A stretch of 64,000 nucleotides of DNA from Williamsia limnetica (GTDB taxonomy: Bacteria; Actinomycetota; Actinomycetes; Mycobacteriales; Mycobacteriaceae), in the NCBI RefSeq assembly GCF_003217475.1, contig NZ_QJSP01000011.1:1-64000 (forward strand). Direction: 5' to 3'. This document shows, piece by piece, positions 43,619 through 52,976 of the stretch. A program made the position numbers and the translations under genes. The notes beneath the pieces were generated by a model. It was given only the letters and a program-made list of their open reading frames with translations, made no database searches and was not told the origin of the DNA. Within the stretch, counting starts at the first letter, position 1; every line of letters begins with the position of its first letter.

Positions 43619-43680
43619 GACCCCGCACCACCCGCAGGGAGCGGGTTATCCGACCTTGGACGAGGTCGAGGTGCGGGGTC
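43619..43680. other. Three-way-junction structure, possible terminator or small RNA
   Basis: GACCCCGCACC (43619-43629) pairs with GGTGCGGGGTC (43670-43680). Inside it, CCCGC/GCGGG (43631-43645) and CGACCT/AGGTCG (43651-43668) form two further hairpins. It lies between hxlR and cydC, which converge, so a two-way terminator is simplest. Confidence 0.5.
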
Positions 43681-43814
43681 CGGTGACCACCGTGGATTAG
43701 CTCCATACCGCCTGAGGCACAGAACATTCCACAGAACGGCCGGTTAGCTGGTGGTCACCTCACGTGTCCTAGAAATCAATTTCAGACCACCTCCTTCCTC
43801 GTGTACCGACGAAG

Positions 43815-45503
43815 CTACTCCCGGTTTCCGGAGTCGGCAACAGCTTTTTCTCCGAGCGAACATTCAGCCAGATCGACGACCAGGTCAGCCCGATGCTCGC
43901 GGGGTAGTTGGTGCGTCACCATCACCAATGCGCGCTCCGGTTCGAGAAGATCACCCTCCACGTCCAGTAGCTCGGTCTGCATGACCGCGGCGTCGTCGCG
44001 GTCCAGGTTCTCTGCGGGTTCGTCCACCAGGACTATCGGAGCAGGATTGATCAACGCTCTGGCAAGCAAGAGCCGACGGCGCTGGCCACCACTGATTGAT
44101 TCGGCCCCCGCGTCGAGCTGGGTGTCGAGGCCGTCAGGCAGGCCGCGGATCCACGCTCCCAAGCCGACCCTCTCGGTCGCGCGAGCCAGTTCATCCTCGG
44201 TGGCATCGCCCCGCGCTACGAGGAGGTTCTCCCGCACGCTGGTCACGAAGATGTGCCCGTCCTCGGCGAAATACCGCACCACCGGTTCATCGCTCTCAGG
44301 CTGTACTACGCTGCCCGACACCGGATCCAGCAGACCCGCAAGCGTCAGGAGCAGGGTCGATTTGCCGCACCCGCTGGGCCCGACCACGGCGATGCGTGTC
44401 CCGGGCGCGACGTCAAGATCGAGGCCGCTGTCACCGCCGAATACGGCTCCCCCTGGCCATCCCCAGCGCAATCCACGGACCCTGATCTCGCCTGCGCCGA
44501 GATTCGGCGAGGTCCGCCGCTCCACCGCGCGATAATCGTCCGACCGATCGATCATGGCCATGATCCGCCGGGCCGCACCCCTGCTGCGCTGCAACTGCAG
44601 TGCGGCTTCAGTCATCACACCGGTCGACTCGAAGGCGCTCAGCGGCAGCAAGATCAACACACCCAGGGTCATCGGAGACACGTCGTTCGCCAGTCCGATG
44701 CCCACCAGCGCGGCCACGATCACCGAGATACCCACGGACAGCGGTAACGCCGCTGTTCCCCAGGCCCCCTGGGCCGCGCCGCGGTCAGTGGCCCGCTCGA
44801 CGTCGAGTTCCGCCAATCGCGCATCGTCCAGCACGTCGTGCCGTCGCCGGGCGACAGCGAGTTCGGGTGCGTGCTCGAGCAACGCCATCACGGCTTCGGC
44901 GCTGCGCTCCTGCGCGGCTGCCCCGTCGTGGGTGGCTCGCGCGGCACCCCGAGCGGCCAGCCATGGGGCGAATACTGCGCTGATCACCAGACACACCGCC
45001 AACGCCAGTGCAGCCCACAACGACACGATGGCCATGACCGCGACTGCTGCCCCCGACACGACCAGCGATACGCCGATCGGGATCAGAGCCCGGATCACTG
45101 CATTGCCGATCTCATCGACGTCAGAACCTGTGCGAGCGAGCAGTTCCCCTCGACGGAGACTCACCGAGTAGCCGGCAGGGCCTTCGGCCAATGCCAGGTA
45201 GAGCCGCTGGCGGGCGGCCGACATCGCGTCCAGGGCGAGGTCGTGCGTGGCCAAACGTTCGAGGTAACGGAACAGGCCACGGGAGATTCCCAACGCCCTG
45301 ACCGCTGTCACCGCGACCGAGAGATACAGCACAGGCGGCATCTGCCACGCCCGGGTGATGAGCCAGGCGGACAGCGCGGCGAGAGCCAGCGCGCTACCTG
45401 CTCCCAAGATTCCGAGACCGAGTGACCTGGCGACAGGCTTGCCGCGCAGTCCGAGCAGATCCAGTGCACGCCAGAGTGGGTCACGGCGTAGTCGCTCATT
45501 CAT
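43815..45503 (-). CDS. cydC: Heterodimeric ABC transporter CydC
   Basis: This ABC half-transporter has an N-terminal membrane domain and an ATPase with Walker [10 protein letters not shown], signature ISGGQRRR and Walker B IVLVDEPAENLD. CydDC exports thiols such as cysteine or glutathione (probably mycothiol-related here), needed for cytochrome bd assembly. ATG 45503 is preferred to a start 30 bp upstream and overlaps the cydD end by 8 bp. 562 residues. Confidence 0.88.
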   Translation of the reverse strand: MNERLRRDPLWRALDLLGLRGKPVARSLGLGILGAGSALALAALSAWLITRAWQMPPVLYLSVAVTAVRALGISRGLFRYLERLATHDLALDAMSAARQRLYLALAEGPAGYSVSLRRGELLARTGSDVDEIGNAVIRALIPIGVSLVVSGAAVAVMAIVSLWAALALAVCLVISAVFAPWLAARGAARATHDGAAAQERSAEAVMALLEHAPELAVARRRHDVLDDARLAELDVERATDRGAAQGAWGTAALPLSVGISVIVAALVGIGLANDVSPMTLGVLILLPLSAFESTGVMTEAALQLQRSRGAARRIMAMIDRSDDYRAVERRTSPNLGAGEIRVRGLRWGWPGGAVFGGDSGLDLDVAPGTRIAVVGPSGCGKSTLLLTLAGLLDPVSGSVVQPESDEPVVRYFAEDGHIFVTSVRENLLVARGDATEDELARATERVGLGAWIRGLPDGLDTQLDAGAESISGGQRRRLLLARALINPAPIVLVDEPAENLDRDDAAVMQTELLDVEGDLLEPERALVMVTHQLPREHRADLVVDLAECSLGEKAVADSGNRE

Positions 45504-47220
45504 GACGAGCCCCCGCGATGTCGATGATGTCATCTCCGACGGAGATCATCGCCGGTCGATGCGCGACCACCACCACCGTGTCGCCCGAGCGGGCTCGGGC
45601 CTGCAGCGCTCGGGCCACTGCAGTCTCTGACGCGGGATCGAGATGGGTGGTCGGCTCGTCGAGCAGCAGCAGAGGAGCCGGCGACGACAGGACCCGCGCC
45701 AAGGCGAGTCGTTGCCGCTGCCCCGCCGACAGCCCCACGCCGCCGCTGCCCAGCAAGGTGTGCCAGCCTTCCCCCAGATCTTCGAGCACCTTGTCGAAGC
45801 CACTGACCCGACAAGCTTTCTCACGCTCGGTGTCACCGACCGGACCGAGCAATTCGAAGTTCTGGGCGACGGTGCCCGGCACCAGGACAGGGTGCTGGGG
45901 AAGCCACGCGACCTGCTCCCACAGCGCCTGCCGATCGAGTTCGGCGACGGGCACCGAACCGATGAGAATCGACCCCTCGTCAGGGGTCTGGAGCCCGAGT
46001 ATCGCCGCGAGCAACGTTGACTTCCCGCTCCCGTTGGGTCCTGTCAGTACTGTCATCCGACCGGCGGCGATGGTTGCGGTCAGATCGTGCGGGGCCCAGC
46101 CGTCACGGCCATGCACCCCGAGCCCCACGACGGCGATGGAAGCACCGGCGACCGCCACCGAACGGGTCGCGGGTGCCGTGCGGGTCCTCTCGTCTTCGAT
46201 GATCGCGAACACCTCTCGGGCGCTGGCGACCCCGGCCTCCGAGTTGTGGAATTGGGCTCCCGCCGAGCGTAAGGGGAGATAGACCTCGGGAGCCAGGATC
46301 AGCGCGAGTACCGCGCCGTACAGCCCCATCTCGCCGAAGACCAGCCGAAGACCGATGCTCACCGCCACGAGGGCAACGCTGAGGGTCGCGAGGAACTCGA
46401 GGACTGCACCGGACAGGAAGGCCACGCGCAGGGCTGCCATCGTGCTCTTTCGATGTGCCTGACCGAGTTCTCGAACCCGCGCTGCGGGATCACGCTCGCG
46501 ACCGAGCGCTCGCAGAGTCGGGATGCCTGCGATGAGATCGAGCAGTTGCGAAGACAATCGGCTCATCGCATCGAGCCGATCGGTGGTGCGCTCTCGCGTC
46601 ATCAGCCCGATGAGGATCATGAAGACCGGAATGAGCGGCAACGTGATCACCACGATGACTGCGGACGTCAGATCTGCCCACGCCATCACGACCACGAGGA
46701 CCGGGATCACCACCACCGAGAGGACCAGCGCCGGAACGTATCCGGTCAGATACGGTCCGACTGCTTCCAGTCCCCGCGTGAGGGTCGTCGCCAACCGGTC
46801 CCGTCCTCGCAGGAGCTCCCTCGGGGACGTTCGAGCGGGGTCCGACACCGCAATCAGTGCGGCGTTCCGCAATTCCGCGATCACCCTGGAGCTGGCGCGA
46901 TGAGCGTATCGATCGTGGAGGTAGACCGCCGCCACCCGGACTCCGATCGCTGCGGCCAAGACGGCCAGATGCCAGGCTTGCGCATCCAGACTCCGCAGCG
47001 CGGGGGAAACGATCAATTCCGACAGGATGGAGGCCACCATCGTGGCCGTGACGATCACGGCGCCCACCTGAACGACCGCCATGACGACGGTGAGCGCGAG
47101 GTAGCGCCGAGACGTGCGCGAATACCGGAGCAGACGCGGGTCGATGGGCGGCCCAGACCGTTGCAGTGTCTCTTTCGCCGGAACCGCAACGGAGCGGCGG
47201 CCGGCAGGTTTCACCGTCAT
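45496..47220 (-). CDS. cydD: Heterodimeric ABC transporter CydD
   Basis: ATG 47220 overlaps the cydB stop (ATGA), giving 574 residues. The long frame before it is a shadow of cydB. The membrane domain (RYLALTVVMAVVQVGAVIVTATMVASIL) is followed by an ATPase with TGPNGSGKST, LSAGQRQRLALAR and LLLLDEPTTHLDP. Partner of CydC. Confidence 0.9.
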   Translation of the reverse strand: MTVKPAGRRSVAVPAKETLQRSGPPIDPRLLRYSRTSRRYLALTVVMAVVQVGAVIVTATMVASILSELIVSPALRSLDAQAWHLAVLAAAIGVRVAAVYLHDRYAHRASSRVIAELRNAALIAVSDPARTSPRELLRGRDRLATTLTRGLEAVGPYLTGYVPALVLSVVVIPVLVVVMAWADLTSAVIVVITLPLIPVFMILIGLMTRERTTDRLDAMSRLSSQLLDLIAGIPTLRALGRERDPAARVRELGQAHRKSTMAALRVAFLSGAVLEFLATLSVALVAVSIGLRLVFGEMGLYGAVLALILAPEVYLPLRSAGAQFHNSEAGVASAREVFAIIEDERTRTAPATRSVAVAGASIAVVGLGVHGRDGWAPHDLTATIAAGRMTVLTGPNGSGKSTLLAAILGLQTPDEGSILIGSVPVAELDRQALWEQVAWLPQHPVLVPGTVAQNFELLGPVGDTEREKACRVSGFDKVLEDLGEGWHTLLGSGGVGLSAGQRQRLALARVLSSPAPLLLLDEPTTHLDPASETAVARALQARARSGDTVVVVAHRPAMISVGDDIIDIAGARHE

Positions 47221-48278
47221 CGCGACTTCTCGGCCACCTTGCGTTCGCGTAGGGGAAGTCCGATCGACGGCGGGATGTGGCTGGTCGATGTACGTTGCCG
47301 GAATACCCAGTACGTCCAGGCCTGGTAGCACATCACGATCGGGGTCATGATCGCTGCGGCCCAGGTGATCACCACCAACGTGTAGTGGCTCGACGCACTG
47401 CCCGCGATGGTCATGTCGAACGCCGGATCGGTGGTCGAAGGGATCACGTTCGGGAACATCGATCCCAGGATGAGGACCACCACGCCCGTGATGGCGACCG
47501 TTGTCGCGACGAAGGCCCACCCCTCCCGGCGTGCGAACGCCAAGGCTGTTGCCGAGATGATCGCCACGGCAGCGACGGCCAGTGCGATCCACGTCCATCC
47601 CTTGCCGTATTCGATCTGGGTCCACAGACCCCACACCGCGGCGACGACGGTCGTCGGCACCGCGATCCACAAAGCCGCCTTCATCGAATCATGTTGCAAC
47701 TCATCTGATGTCTTGAGTGCGAGGAACACTGCGCCGTGGGTTGCGAACAGCATCGCCGTGGCGACACCACCGAGCAGGGCGTACGGCGAGAGCAGATCGA
47801 GGAAATTGCCGGTGAACTGTTCTTCGCCGTCGATCGGCAGGCCCCGCACCAGGTTCGCGAACGCGACACCCCACAGGACCGCGGGCAGCCACGAGCCCAT
47901 GCCGATCCCGAAGTCGGCCCACCAGCGCCAACGCGGATCGTCGATCTTTCCGCGCCACTCGATCGACACAACGCGGACGATCAAACCGACGAGGATGAGG
48001 AACAGCGGTATGTAGAAGGTACTGAACATCGTTGCGTACCAGGCGGGGAACGCCGCGAAGAGTGCGCCACCGCCGGTGATCAGCCATACCTCGTTGCCAT
48101 CCCAGACCGGGCCGATGGTGTTGAGCATCGCCCGACGACGGGTGTCACCGGATACGCCGTGCTTCGCACGACCGAGGAATGGCATCAGCATACCGACGCC
48201 GAAGTCGAATCCCTCGAGGATGAAGTATCCGAGGAACAAGAAGCCGACGAGCGCGAACCAGAACTCTGGCAAACTCAT
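47217..48278 (-). CDS. cydB: Cytochrome bd ubiquinol/menaquinol oxidase subunit II
   Basis: The 353-residue membrane protein begins SLPEFWFALVGFLFLGYFILEGFDFGVGML, the CydB hallmark. WDGNEVWLITGGGALFAAFPAWYA and RRAMLNTIGPVWDGNE mark the conserved quinol-side region. It forms the bd oxidase with CydA, a high-affinity terminal oxidase for low oxygen. Confidence 0.94.
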   Translation of the reverse strand: MSLPEFWFALVGFLFLGYFILEGFDFGVGMLMPFLGRAKHGVSGDTRRRAMLNTIGPVWDGNEVWLITGGGALFAAFPAWYATMFSTFYIPLFLILVGLIVRVVSIEWRGKIDDPRWRWWADFGIGMGSWLPAVLWGVAFANLVRGLPIDGEEQFTGNFLDLLSPYALLGGVATAMLFATHGAVFLALKTSDELQHDSMKAALWIAVPTTVVAAVWGLWTQIEYGKGWTWIALAVAAVAIISATALAFARREGWAFVATTVAITGVVVLILGSMFPNVIPSTTDPAFDMTIAGSASSHYTLVVITWAAAIMTPIVMCYQAWTYWVFRQRTSTSHIPPSIGLPLRERKVAEKSR

Positions 48279-48296
48279 TGAGTACTCCTGCCGATC

Positions 48297-49928
48297 TCAG
48301 TAGGCGAACGAGAGATGTTTGGGTTCATCGGATTTCTCCTCATGGGTGGTCCCGTCCTCGGGTGTGTGCGGACCGTCCGGTCCGTCACCACCGCTCAGCC
48401 CACTGTCCGCGGCGCCCGGGACCGCAGCCGCCGGACCTTCGCGGGTGTACTTGCGGATCAGGGTGAACCAGATCAGTCCGAGCGCACCGTAGAGCAGCGT
48501 GAAGATGATCAGCGACGTGAGAACGAGGTAGCCGGAATGCCTGCTCACTCCCTCCTGCACCGTCAGCTGGATGTTCTCGAGGCCGCCTCCTGCGCCGAGC
48601 GACTCCGGGTTCGGCGCCACCATCCAGGGTTGTCTGCCCATCTCGGTGAAGATCCAGCCAGAACTGTTGGCCAAGAACGGTGTCGGGATCATCCAGATCG
48701 CGAATGTGCCGAACTTCTTGGAGTCCGGGATGCGGCCTCTCCGCATGAGCCAGAGTGCCAGCAAGGCGAGTGCCCCTGATCCGATCGCCCAGCCCATCAT
48801 CGCGCGGAATGCCCAGTACGTGACGAACAGATTGGGTTTGTAGTTTCCGGGTCCGAAGTTCGCGACGTGTTCGGCCTGCAGCTCCTCGACGCCCTGCAGC
48901 GTCGAATTGAAGTCGTTGTCGGCCAGGAACGACAGCAGATTCGGGATCTCGATCAGGTGCGTCACCGCTTCACAGTTGTTCTGCGTCCCGATGGCCAGAA
49001 CCGAGAACCCGACGCCGGTTTCCGTGGTGCACAACGATTCTGCCGAAGCCATCTTCATGGGCTGCTGTTTGAACATGAGCTTGGCCTGCTGGTCGCCACT
49101 GATGGCCAATGCGATTCCGCTGATGATCATGATCCAGAGGGCCAGTCGCGTGACCGGGCGGTACAGGGTGCGGGCATCGCGCTCGAGTTGATCTGCGGTC
49201 TTGCCGTGCATCGAGGGCGCGAGATCGTCGGCGACGGCGATCTCGGGTCCACCTGCCGAGCCCGTCGGCACGGCGTCCCGAAGTTTATTCGCACGCCGCA
49301 TGTTTCGGACCATCCACCAGCAGCCGATACCTGCAACGAAGGTGCTGGCGGTCAGGAACGCGCCGGCTATCGTGTGCGGGAATGCGGCCAGCGTCGTGCT
49401 GTTGGTCATGACGTCCCAGAGGCTCTTCAACTCCGGACGCTGCTTCTCCTCATTCCACTGTGCCCCGACCGGGTGTTGCATCCAGGAGTTCGCTGCGACG
49501 ATGAACCACGCCGAGGCGTTGACGCCGATGGCCACCATCCAGATCGTCAGCAGGTGGACTTTTTTGGGCAGTCGGTCCCAGCCGAAGATCCACAGACCCA
49601 GGAAAGTCGACTCCAGGAAGAAGGCCACCAGACCCTCGAGCGCCAGCGGACCACCGAAGACGTCGCCGACGAAGCGGCTGTACTCGCTCCAGTTCATCCC
49701 GAACTGGAACTCTTGGACGATCCCTGTCGCCACCCCCAGCGCAAAGTTGATCAGGAACAGCTTGCCGAAGAACTTGGTGGCGCGCAGCCACGCTTCATTG
49801 CCGGTCACCACCCATACGGTCTGCATGATCGCAACCATCGGCGCCAGCCCGATGGTGAGCGGGACCAAGATGAAGTGATAGACCGTCGTGATTCCGAACT
49901 GCCACCTGGAGACGTCCAGTGCATCCAT
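48297..49928 (-). CDS. cydA: Cytochrome bd oxidase subunit I
   Basis: The 543-residue protein has the heme-ligand His18 (TTVYHFILVPLTIG), FFLESTFLGLWIFGWDRLP, the b558 region and EMGRQPWMV (Gln-loop side Gly-Arg-Gln-Pro-Trp). It is first in the cydABDC order. The C-terminal tail is hydrophilic and Gly/Asp-rich. A strong palindrome lies 23-41 bp upstream. Confidence 0.95.
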   Translation of the reverse strand: MDALDVSRWQFGITTVYHFILVPLTIGLAPMVAIMQTVWVVTGNEAWLRATKFFGKLFLINFALGVATGIVQEFQFGMNWSEYSRFVGDVFGGPLALEGLVAFFLESTFLGLWIFGWDRLPKKVHLLTIWMVAIGVNASAWFIVAANSWMQHPVGAQWNEEKQRPELKSLWDVMTNSTTLAAFPHTIAGAFLTASTFVAGIGCWWMVRNMRRANKLRDAVPTGSAGGPEIAVADDLAPSMHGKTADQLERDARTLYRPVTRLALWIMIISGIALAISGDQQAKLMFKQQPMKMASAESLCTTETGVGFSVLAIGTQNNCEAVTHLIEIPNLLSFLADNDFNSTLQGVEELQAEHVANFGPGNYKPNLFVTYWAFRAMMGWAIGSGALALLALWLMRRGRIPDSKKFGTFAIWMIPTPFLANSSGWIFTEMGRQPWMVAPNPESLGAGGGLENIQLTVQEGVSRHSGYLVLTSLIIFTLLYGALGLIWFTLIRKYTREGPAAAVPGAADSGLSGGDGPDGPHTPEDGTTHEEKSDEPKHLSFAY

Positions 49929-49950
49929 TTTTGCCTCATTCGACGTACCG

Positions 49951-49969
49951 CTACTACGGACCGTAGTAG
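49951..49969 (-). promoter_or_regulatory. BlaI/MecI-like palindrome upstream of cydA
   Basis: CTACTACGG-a-CCGTAGTAG is a perfect 9-bp palindrome starting 23 bp upstream of the cydA ATG. It closely follows the TACTAC...GTAGTA form bound by BlaI/MecI-class repressors. No BlaI gene is in the window. Confidence 0.55.
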
Positions 49970-50009
49970 TTGCAGGCTACGCCGCAGAAGGAACGTCGAA
50001 CAAGCGATT

Positions 50010-50037
50010 TCAGCGGTTTTCGACCGTGCCGCTGAAC
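50010..50037 (-). terminator. Inverted repeat after the PabC-like gene
   Basis: TTCAGCGG and CCGCTGAA are perfect 8-bp arms with a 12-nt loop in the 198 bp between the PabC-like gene and cydA. It probably ends the PabC-like transcript. Confidence 0.5.
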
Positions 50038-50126
50038 ACACATCGACGAGACGGACACCCTGCCCCACCGCCATCAGGACAGACGTAGTGGCGGTGTGGC
50101 GAACAACTCCCTGACGCCGAGAAGGA

Positions 50127-51038
50127 TCAGTCGATGGCGCGATCGACCAGGGCCGAGAAGTCCTCCGGCCGCTCCGGGGTCGACATCCGATAGCCGTTGA
50201 ACTCCGTGATGCGGGCAGCCAGGGTGATGCTCGACACCAACCACACCGCATCGGCGCACACCAGGTCGGCAGGGCGCAACGTCCCGATCTCGGTCTGCCA
50301 GCCTTCTTTCTCCGCCTGCGAGAAGATCGCCTGTTGCATTGTGCCGCCGAGGATTCCGCTCTCCACCGGCGGAGTCATCAGATTCTTGCCCTCGACTGCG
50401 ATCACCGTGGACCGCGGGCTCTCGAGCACGATTCCCTCACTACTGAGGTAGATGACGTCATCGGCGCCCTGATCCTGGGCATGGCGAAGTGCTGCCATAT
50501 TGGTGGCGTAGCTGAGGGTTTTCGCACCCAGGAGCTGCCAGGGCGCAGCGGCGGCGAGGTCGATCGAGTAGCCGCGCGCAGCAGTGATGACCTTGACGCC
50601 GTTCTCGCGGACCACAGCGGCGCGAGCGGGAACCGGACCGACGGTCAGGTATTCGGTGGCGCCGCCCACGTCCCGACTGAGTCCGGTGTCGCCGCGGTTC
50701 CGGCCGACGACGCCGTCGACGGGCGCGGACTCCCGACCCCGCGAGTAGACCACCCGCAGCAGCCCCTCTGCGTCGTCGTTCTTCTCCGCCCACACCCGCG
50801 CGCCGGTGTCGATGGCCGAGGCCCACCGCTCCTCATCGGGCGCCGGCAGGTCCAGCGCTTTCGCACTGCGAGCAAGCCGCTGTAAGTGCAGGTCGACGAG
50901 TCGCGCGCGACCGTCCCGGACCAACAGGGTCTCGAATACACCGTCGCCGCGTACCGCCGCGAGGTCGTCGCCGTGCAAGATCGGGACGTCTGGATCGAGG
51001 ACAGCACCGTCGATGGTCACCAAGATCGATTCAGCCAT
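50127..51038 (-). CDS. pabC: Aminodeoxychorismate lyase-like, PLP class IV
   Basis: The 303-residue protein is a fold-type IV PLP enzyme: RGDGVFETLLVRDGR, PLP-lysine in LLGAKTLSYATNMAALRHAQ, and SSEGIVLESPRSTVIAV. Synteny with Rv0812, an aminodeoxychorismate lyase, points to formation of 4-aminobenzoate for folate. A branched-chain aminotransferase cannot be excluded from motifs alone. It is divergent from the YgfZ-like gene 39 bp away. Confidence 0.82.
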   Translation of the reverse strand: MAESILVTIDGAVLDPDVPILHGDDLAAVRGDGVFETLLVRDGRARLVDLHLQRLARSAKALDLPAPDEERWASAIDTGARVWAEKNDDAEGLLRVVYSRGRESAPVDGVVGRNRGDTGLSRDVGGATEYLTVGPVPARAAVVRENGVKVITAARGYSIDLAAAAPWQLLGAKTLSYATNMAALRHAQDQGADDVIYLSSEGIVLESPRSTVIAVEGKNLMTPPVESGILGGTMQQAIFSQAEKEGWQTEIGTLRPADLVCADAVWLVSSITLAARITEFNGYRMSTPERPEDFSALVDRAID

Positions 51039-51064
51039 AGCGGCAAGAGTAGCGAGGACGCTCG

Positions 51065-51070
51065 TACCAT
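51065..51070 (+). promoter_or_regulatory. -10 box for the YgfZ-like gene
   Basis: TACCAT ends 7 nt before GTG 51078, a leaderless arrangement. Confidence 0.5.
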
Positions 51071-51077
51071 TGACAAC

Positions 51078-52202
51078 GTGACTGAATTGTTGGACTCATT
51101 GCGCGCCATCGGTGCCGTCGGCGGCCCGGAAAACTCCCCAGACGAAGCCGTGGCATGGCACTTCGGCGACCCATTCGGCGAGCAACGCGCCGCAGCGACA
51201 TCGGCGGTGATGATCGATCGATCCCACCGCGGTGTCATCACGTTGACCGGCCCCGAACGTCTCAGCTGGCTGAACACCATTTCGAGCCAGCTGGTCACCG
51301 ACCTGTCCGACGGTCGGAGCGCCGAGAACCTGAGTTTGGACGGCAACGGGCGGGTCGAGGACCACTTCCTCTTGACCGACCTGGACGGGACCACCTGGAT
51401 CGACACGGAAGGGTTCCGCACCGAGGCGCTCGCCGGCTTCCTTCAGAAGATGGTGTTCTGGGCCCAGGTCGAGGTCGCGGCGCGGCCGGACATGGCGGTG
51501 CTCACGCTCATCGGCCCGCAGACCCGGACCGGCGCGATTGCGCAGCTGCTCCAGATACCGACTTCGGCAACGGTGTACGACGCCGGGGCGCTTCCCGATG
51601 GCGGATTCTGGCGCGTGATGCCCGCGGTCGGTGAACACGCGGCCGTGGAGACGATCGACCTGATCGTGCCGGTCGATCAGCTCACGACCTGGTGGTCCAG
51701 CCTGACCGCAGTCGGCGTACGACCATCTGGCACCTGGACCTACGAGGCCCTACGTGTCGCAGCACTTCGCCCTCGGCTCGGTGCGGACACGGATGAGCGG
51801 ACCATTCCGCACGAGGTCAACTGGATCGGCTCTCCGTCGGAGTTCGGCGCCGTACACCTGAGCAAGGGCTGCTATCGGGGACAGGAGACCGTCGCGCGGG
51901 TGCACAACCTCGGGAAGCCACCCCGGCAGATGCTTCTTCTCCATCTGGACGGCAGCGCTGATTCGCGTCCGGTCACCGGGGACCCGGTCACCGCGGGCGG
52001 ACGGACCGTGGGCCGAATCGGCTCCGTCGTGGAGCACTACGAGTACGGGCCGATCGCCCTCGCACTGATCAAGCGCGGCGTCCCGGCGGACACGACACTG
52101 GAAACCGGCGGCACCACCGCGGCCATCGATCCCGCCTCGGTCCCCGCGGACGATCGCGTCCAAGCCGGGCGGGCTGCCATCGAAAAACTGCGCGGCAAAT
52201 GA
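51078..52202 (+). CDS. ygfZ: YgfZ/GcvT-like folate-binding protein
   Basis: The 374-residue protein has the YgfZ signature KGCYRGQETVARV with the conserved Cys, plus a GcvT-like N-terminal part (DRSHRGVITLTGPERLSWLNTISSQLVTDL). YgfZ uses tetrahydrofolate and helps assemble Fe-S clusters. The longer upstream frame is a shadow of the divergent pabC gene; GTG 51078 follows a -10 box. Its stop overlaps the next ATG by 4 bp (ATGA). Confidence 0.88.
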   Translation: MTELLDSLRAIGAVGGPENSPDEAVAWHFGDPFGEQRAAATSAVMIDRSHRGVITLTGPERLSWLNTISSQLVTDLSDGRSAENLSLDGNGRVEDHFLLTDLDGTTWIDTEGFRTEALAGFLQKMVFWAQVEVAARPDMAVLTLIGPQTRTGAIAQLLQIPTSATVYDAGALPDGGFWRVMPAVGEHAAVETIDLIVPVDQLTTWWSSLTAVGVRPSGTWTYEALRVAALRPRLGADTDERTIPHEVNWIGSPSEFGAVHLSKGCYRGQETVARVHNLGKPPRQMLLLHLDGSADSRPVTGDPVTAGGRTVGRIGSVVEHYEYGPIALALIKRGVPADTTLETGGTTAAIDPASVPADDRVQAGRAAIEKLRGK

Positions 52203-52840
52203 GCCTGCCGCGGGGGAAGGTTCTTGCCGTCTGCGCTGTCCACGAGGAGTTGCCCCTCGCGGGCGGCATCGGGCGAAGCGCCATCGACAAGCGCCCGATC
52301 GACGGCCCGGTGTCCGTGGATGAGCAGGGCATCACAATCGATCACTGCTGTGATGTCAAACATCATGGCGGGGTAGATCAGGCCGTTTACGCCTACTCCG
52401 ACGACGAGGCTCAGCGGTGGGCAACCGAGCTCGGCCGCGACCTCGGCTACGGATGGTTCGGCGAGAACTTGCGCATCTCGGGTATACCGACCACCGACGC
52501 GACGATCGGCGAACGCTGGAAGGTCGGCGAGACACTGCTCGAGGTGACAGTCGCGCGGACTCCCTGCCGCACCTTCGCGGACTGGGCGCAGGAAGACCGC
52601 TGGATCAAGCGTTTCTACGATCGCTCCGACGTCGGCTGTTACTTGCGCGTCATCTCCTCCGGGGCGATACAGGCCGGTGACGACGTCGCGGTGGTCTCGC
52701 GGCCCGATCACGGTGTCCTGATCCGGCATCTGATCACCGGCCCCGAACCCGAATCGCTCGAAAAACTCCTAGCCCGCGAAGACCTGCCGCCGAAGGTTGT
52801 CAGGGACGCCAGGCGCTGGCAACGCAAGAAGTCCAAGTAA
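52199..52840 (+). CDS. MOSC-domain protein (YiiM-like)
   Basis: The 213-residue protein is a MOSC domain of the YiiM type: CDVKHHGGVDQAVYAYS, YGWFGENLRISG and VARTPCRTFADW, the last with the likely sulfur-binding Cys. It resembles molybdenum-cofactor-dependent N-hydroxylated compound reductases. Co-translated with the YgfZ-like gene, suggesting a shared cofactor or sulfur theme. Confidence 0.85.
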   Translation: MSLPRGKVLAVCAVHEELPLAGGIGRSAIDKRPIDGPVSVDEQGITIDHCCDVKHHGGVDQAVYAYSDDEAQRWATELGRDLGYGWFGENLRISGIPTTDATIGERWKVGETLLEVTVARTPCRTFADWAQEDRWIKRFYDRSDVGCYLRVISSGAIQAGDDVAVVSRPDHGVLIRHLITGPEPESLEKLLAREDLPPKVVRDARRWQRKKSK

Positions 52841-52889
52841 TTTCGCCGCTCCCGAGCCGAGCCGGTCCGCATCATGCCTGCGGGCGCGC

Positions 52890-52895
52890 TAGACT
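52890..52895 (+). promoter_or_regulatory. -10 box of the DUF3073 gene
   Basis: TAGACT (TANNNT) predicts initiation near 52902 and an untranslated leader of about 75 nt for the DUF3073 gene. Confidence 0.5.
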
Positions 52896-52927
52896 GTCTC
52901 TCACGACCATATTTGTAAACACAGAAT

Positions 52928-52976
52928 GGGGCCGCCACACGTTTGGCCGCCCCTTCATTGCGCGAGGGGGTCCCCT
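52928..52976 (+). promoter_or_regulatory. Structured leader hiding the ribosome site of DUF3073
   Basis: GGGGC/GCCCC (52928-52953) with inner CCA/TGG makes one hairpin. AGGGG-gt-CCCCT (52965-52976) makes a second that contains the ribosome site and ends at the ATG. Confidence 0.5.
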
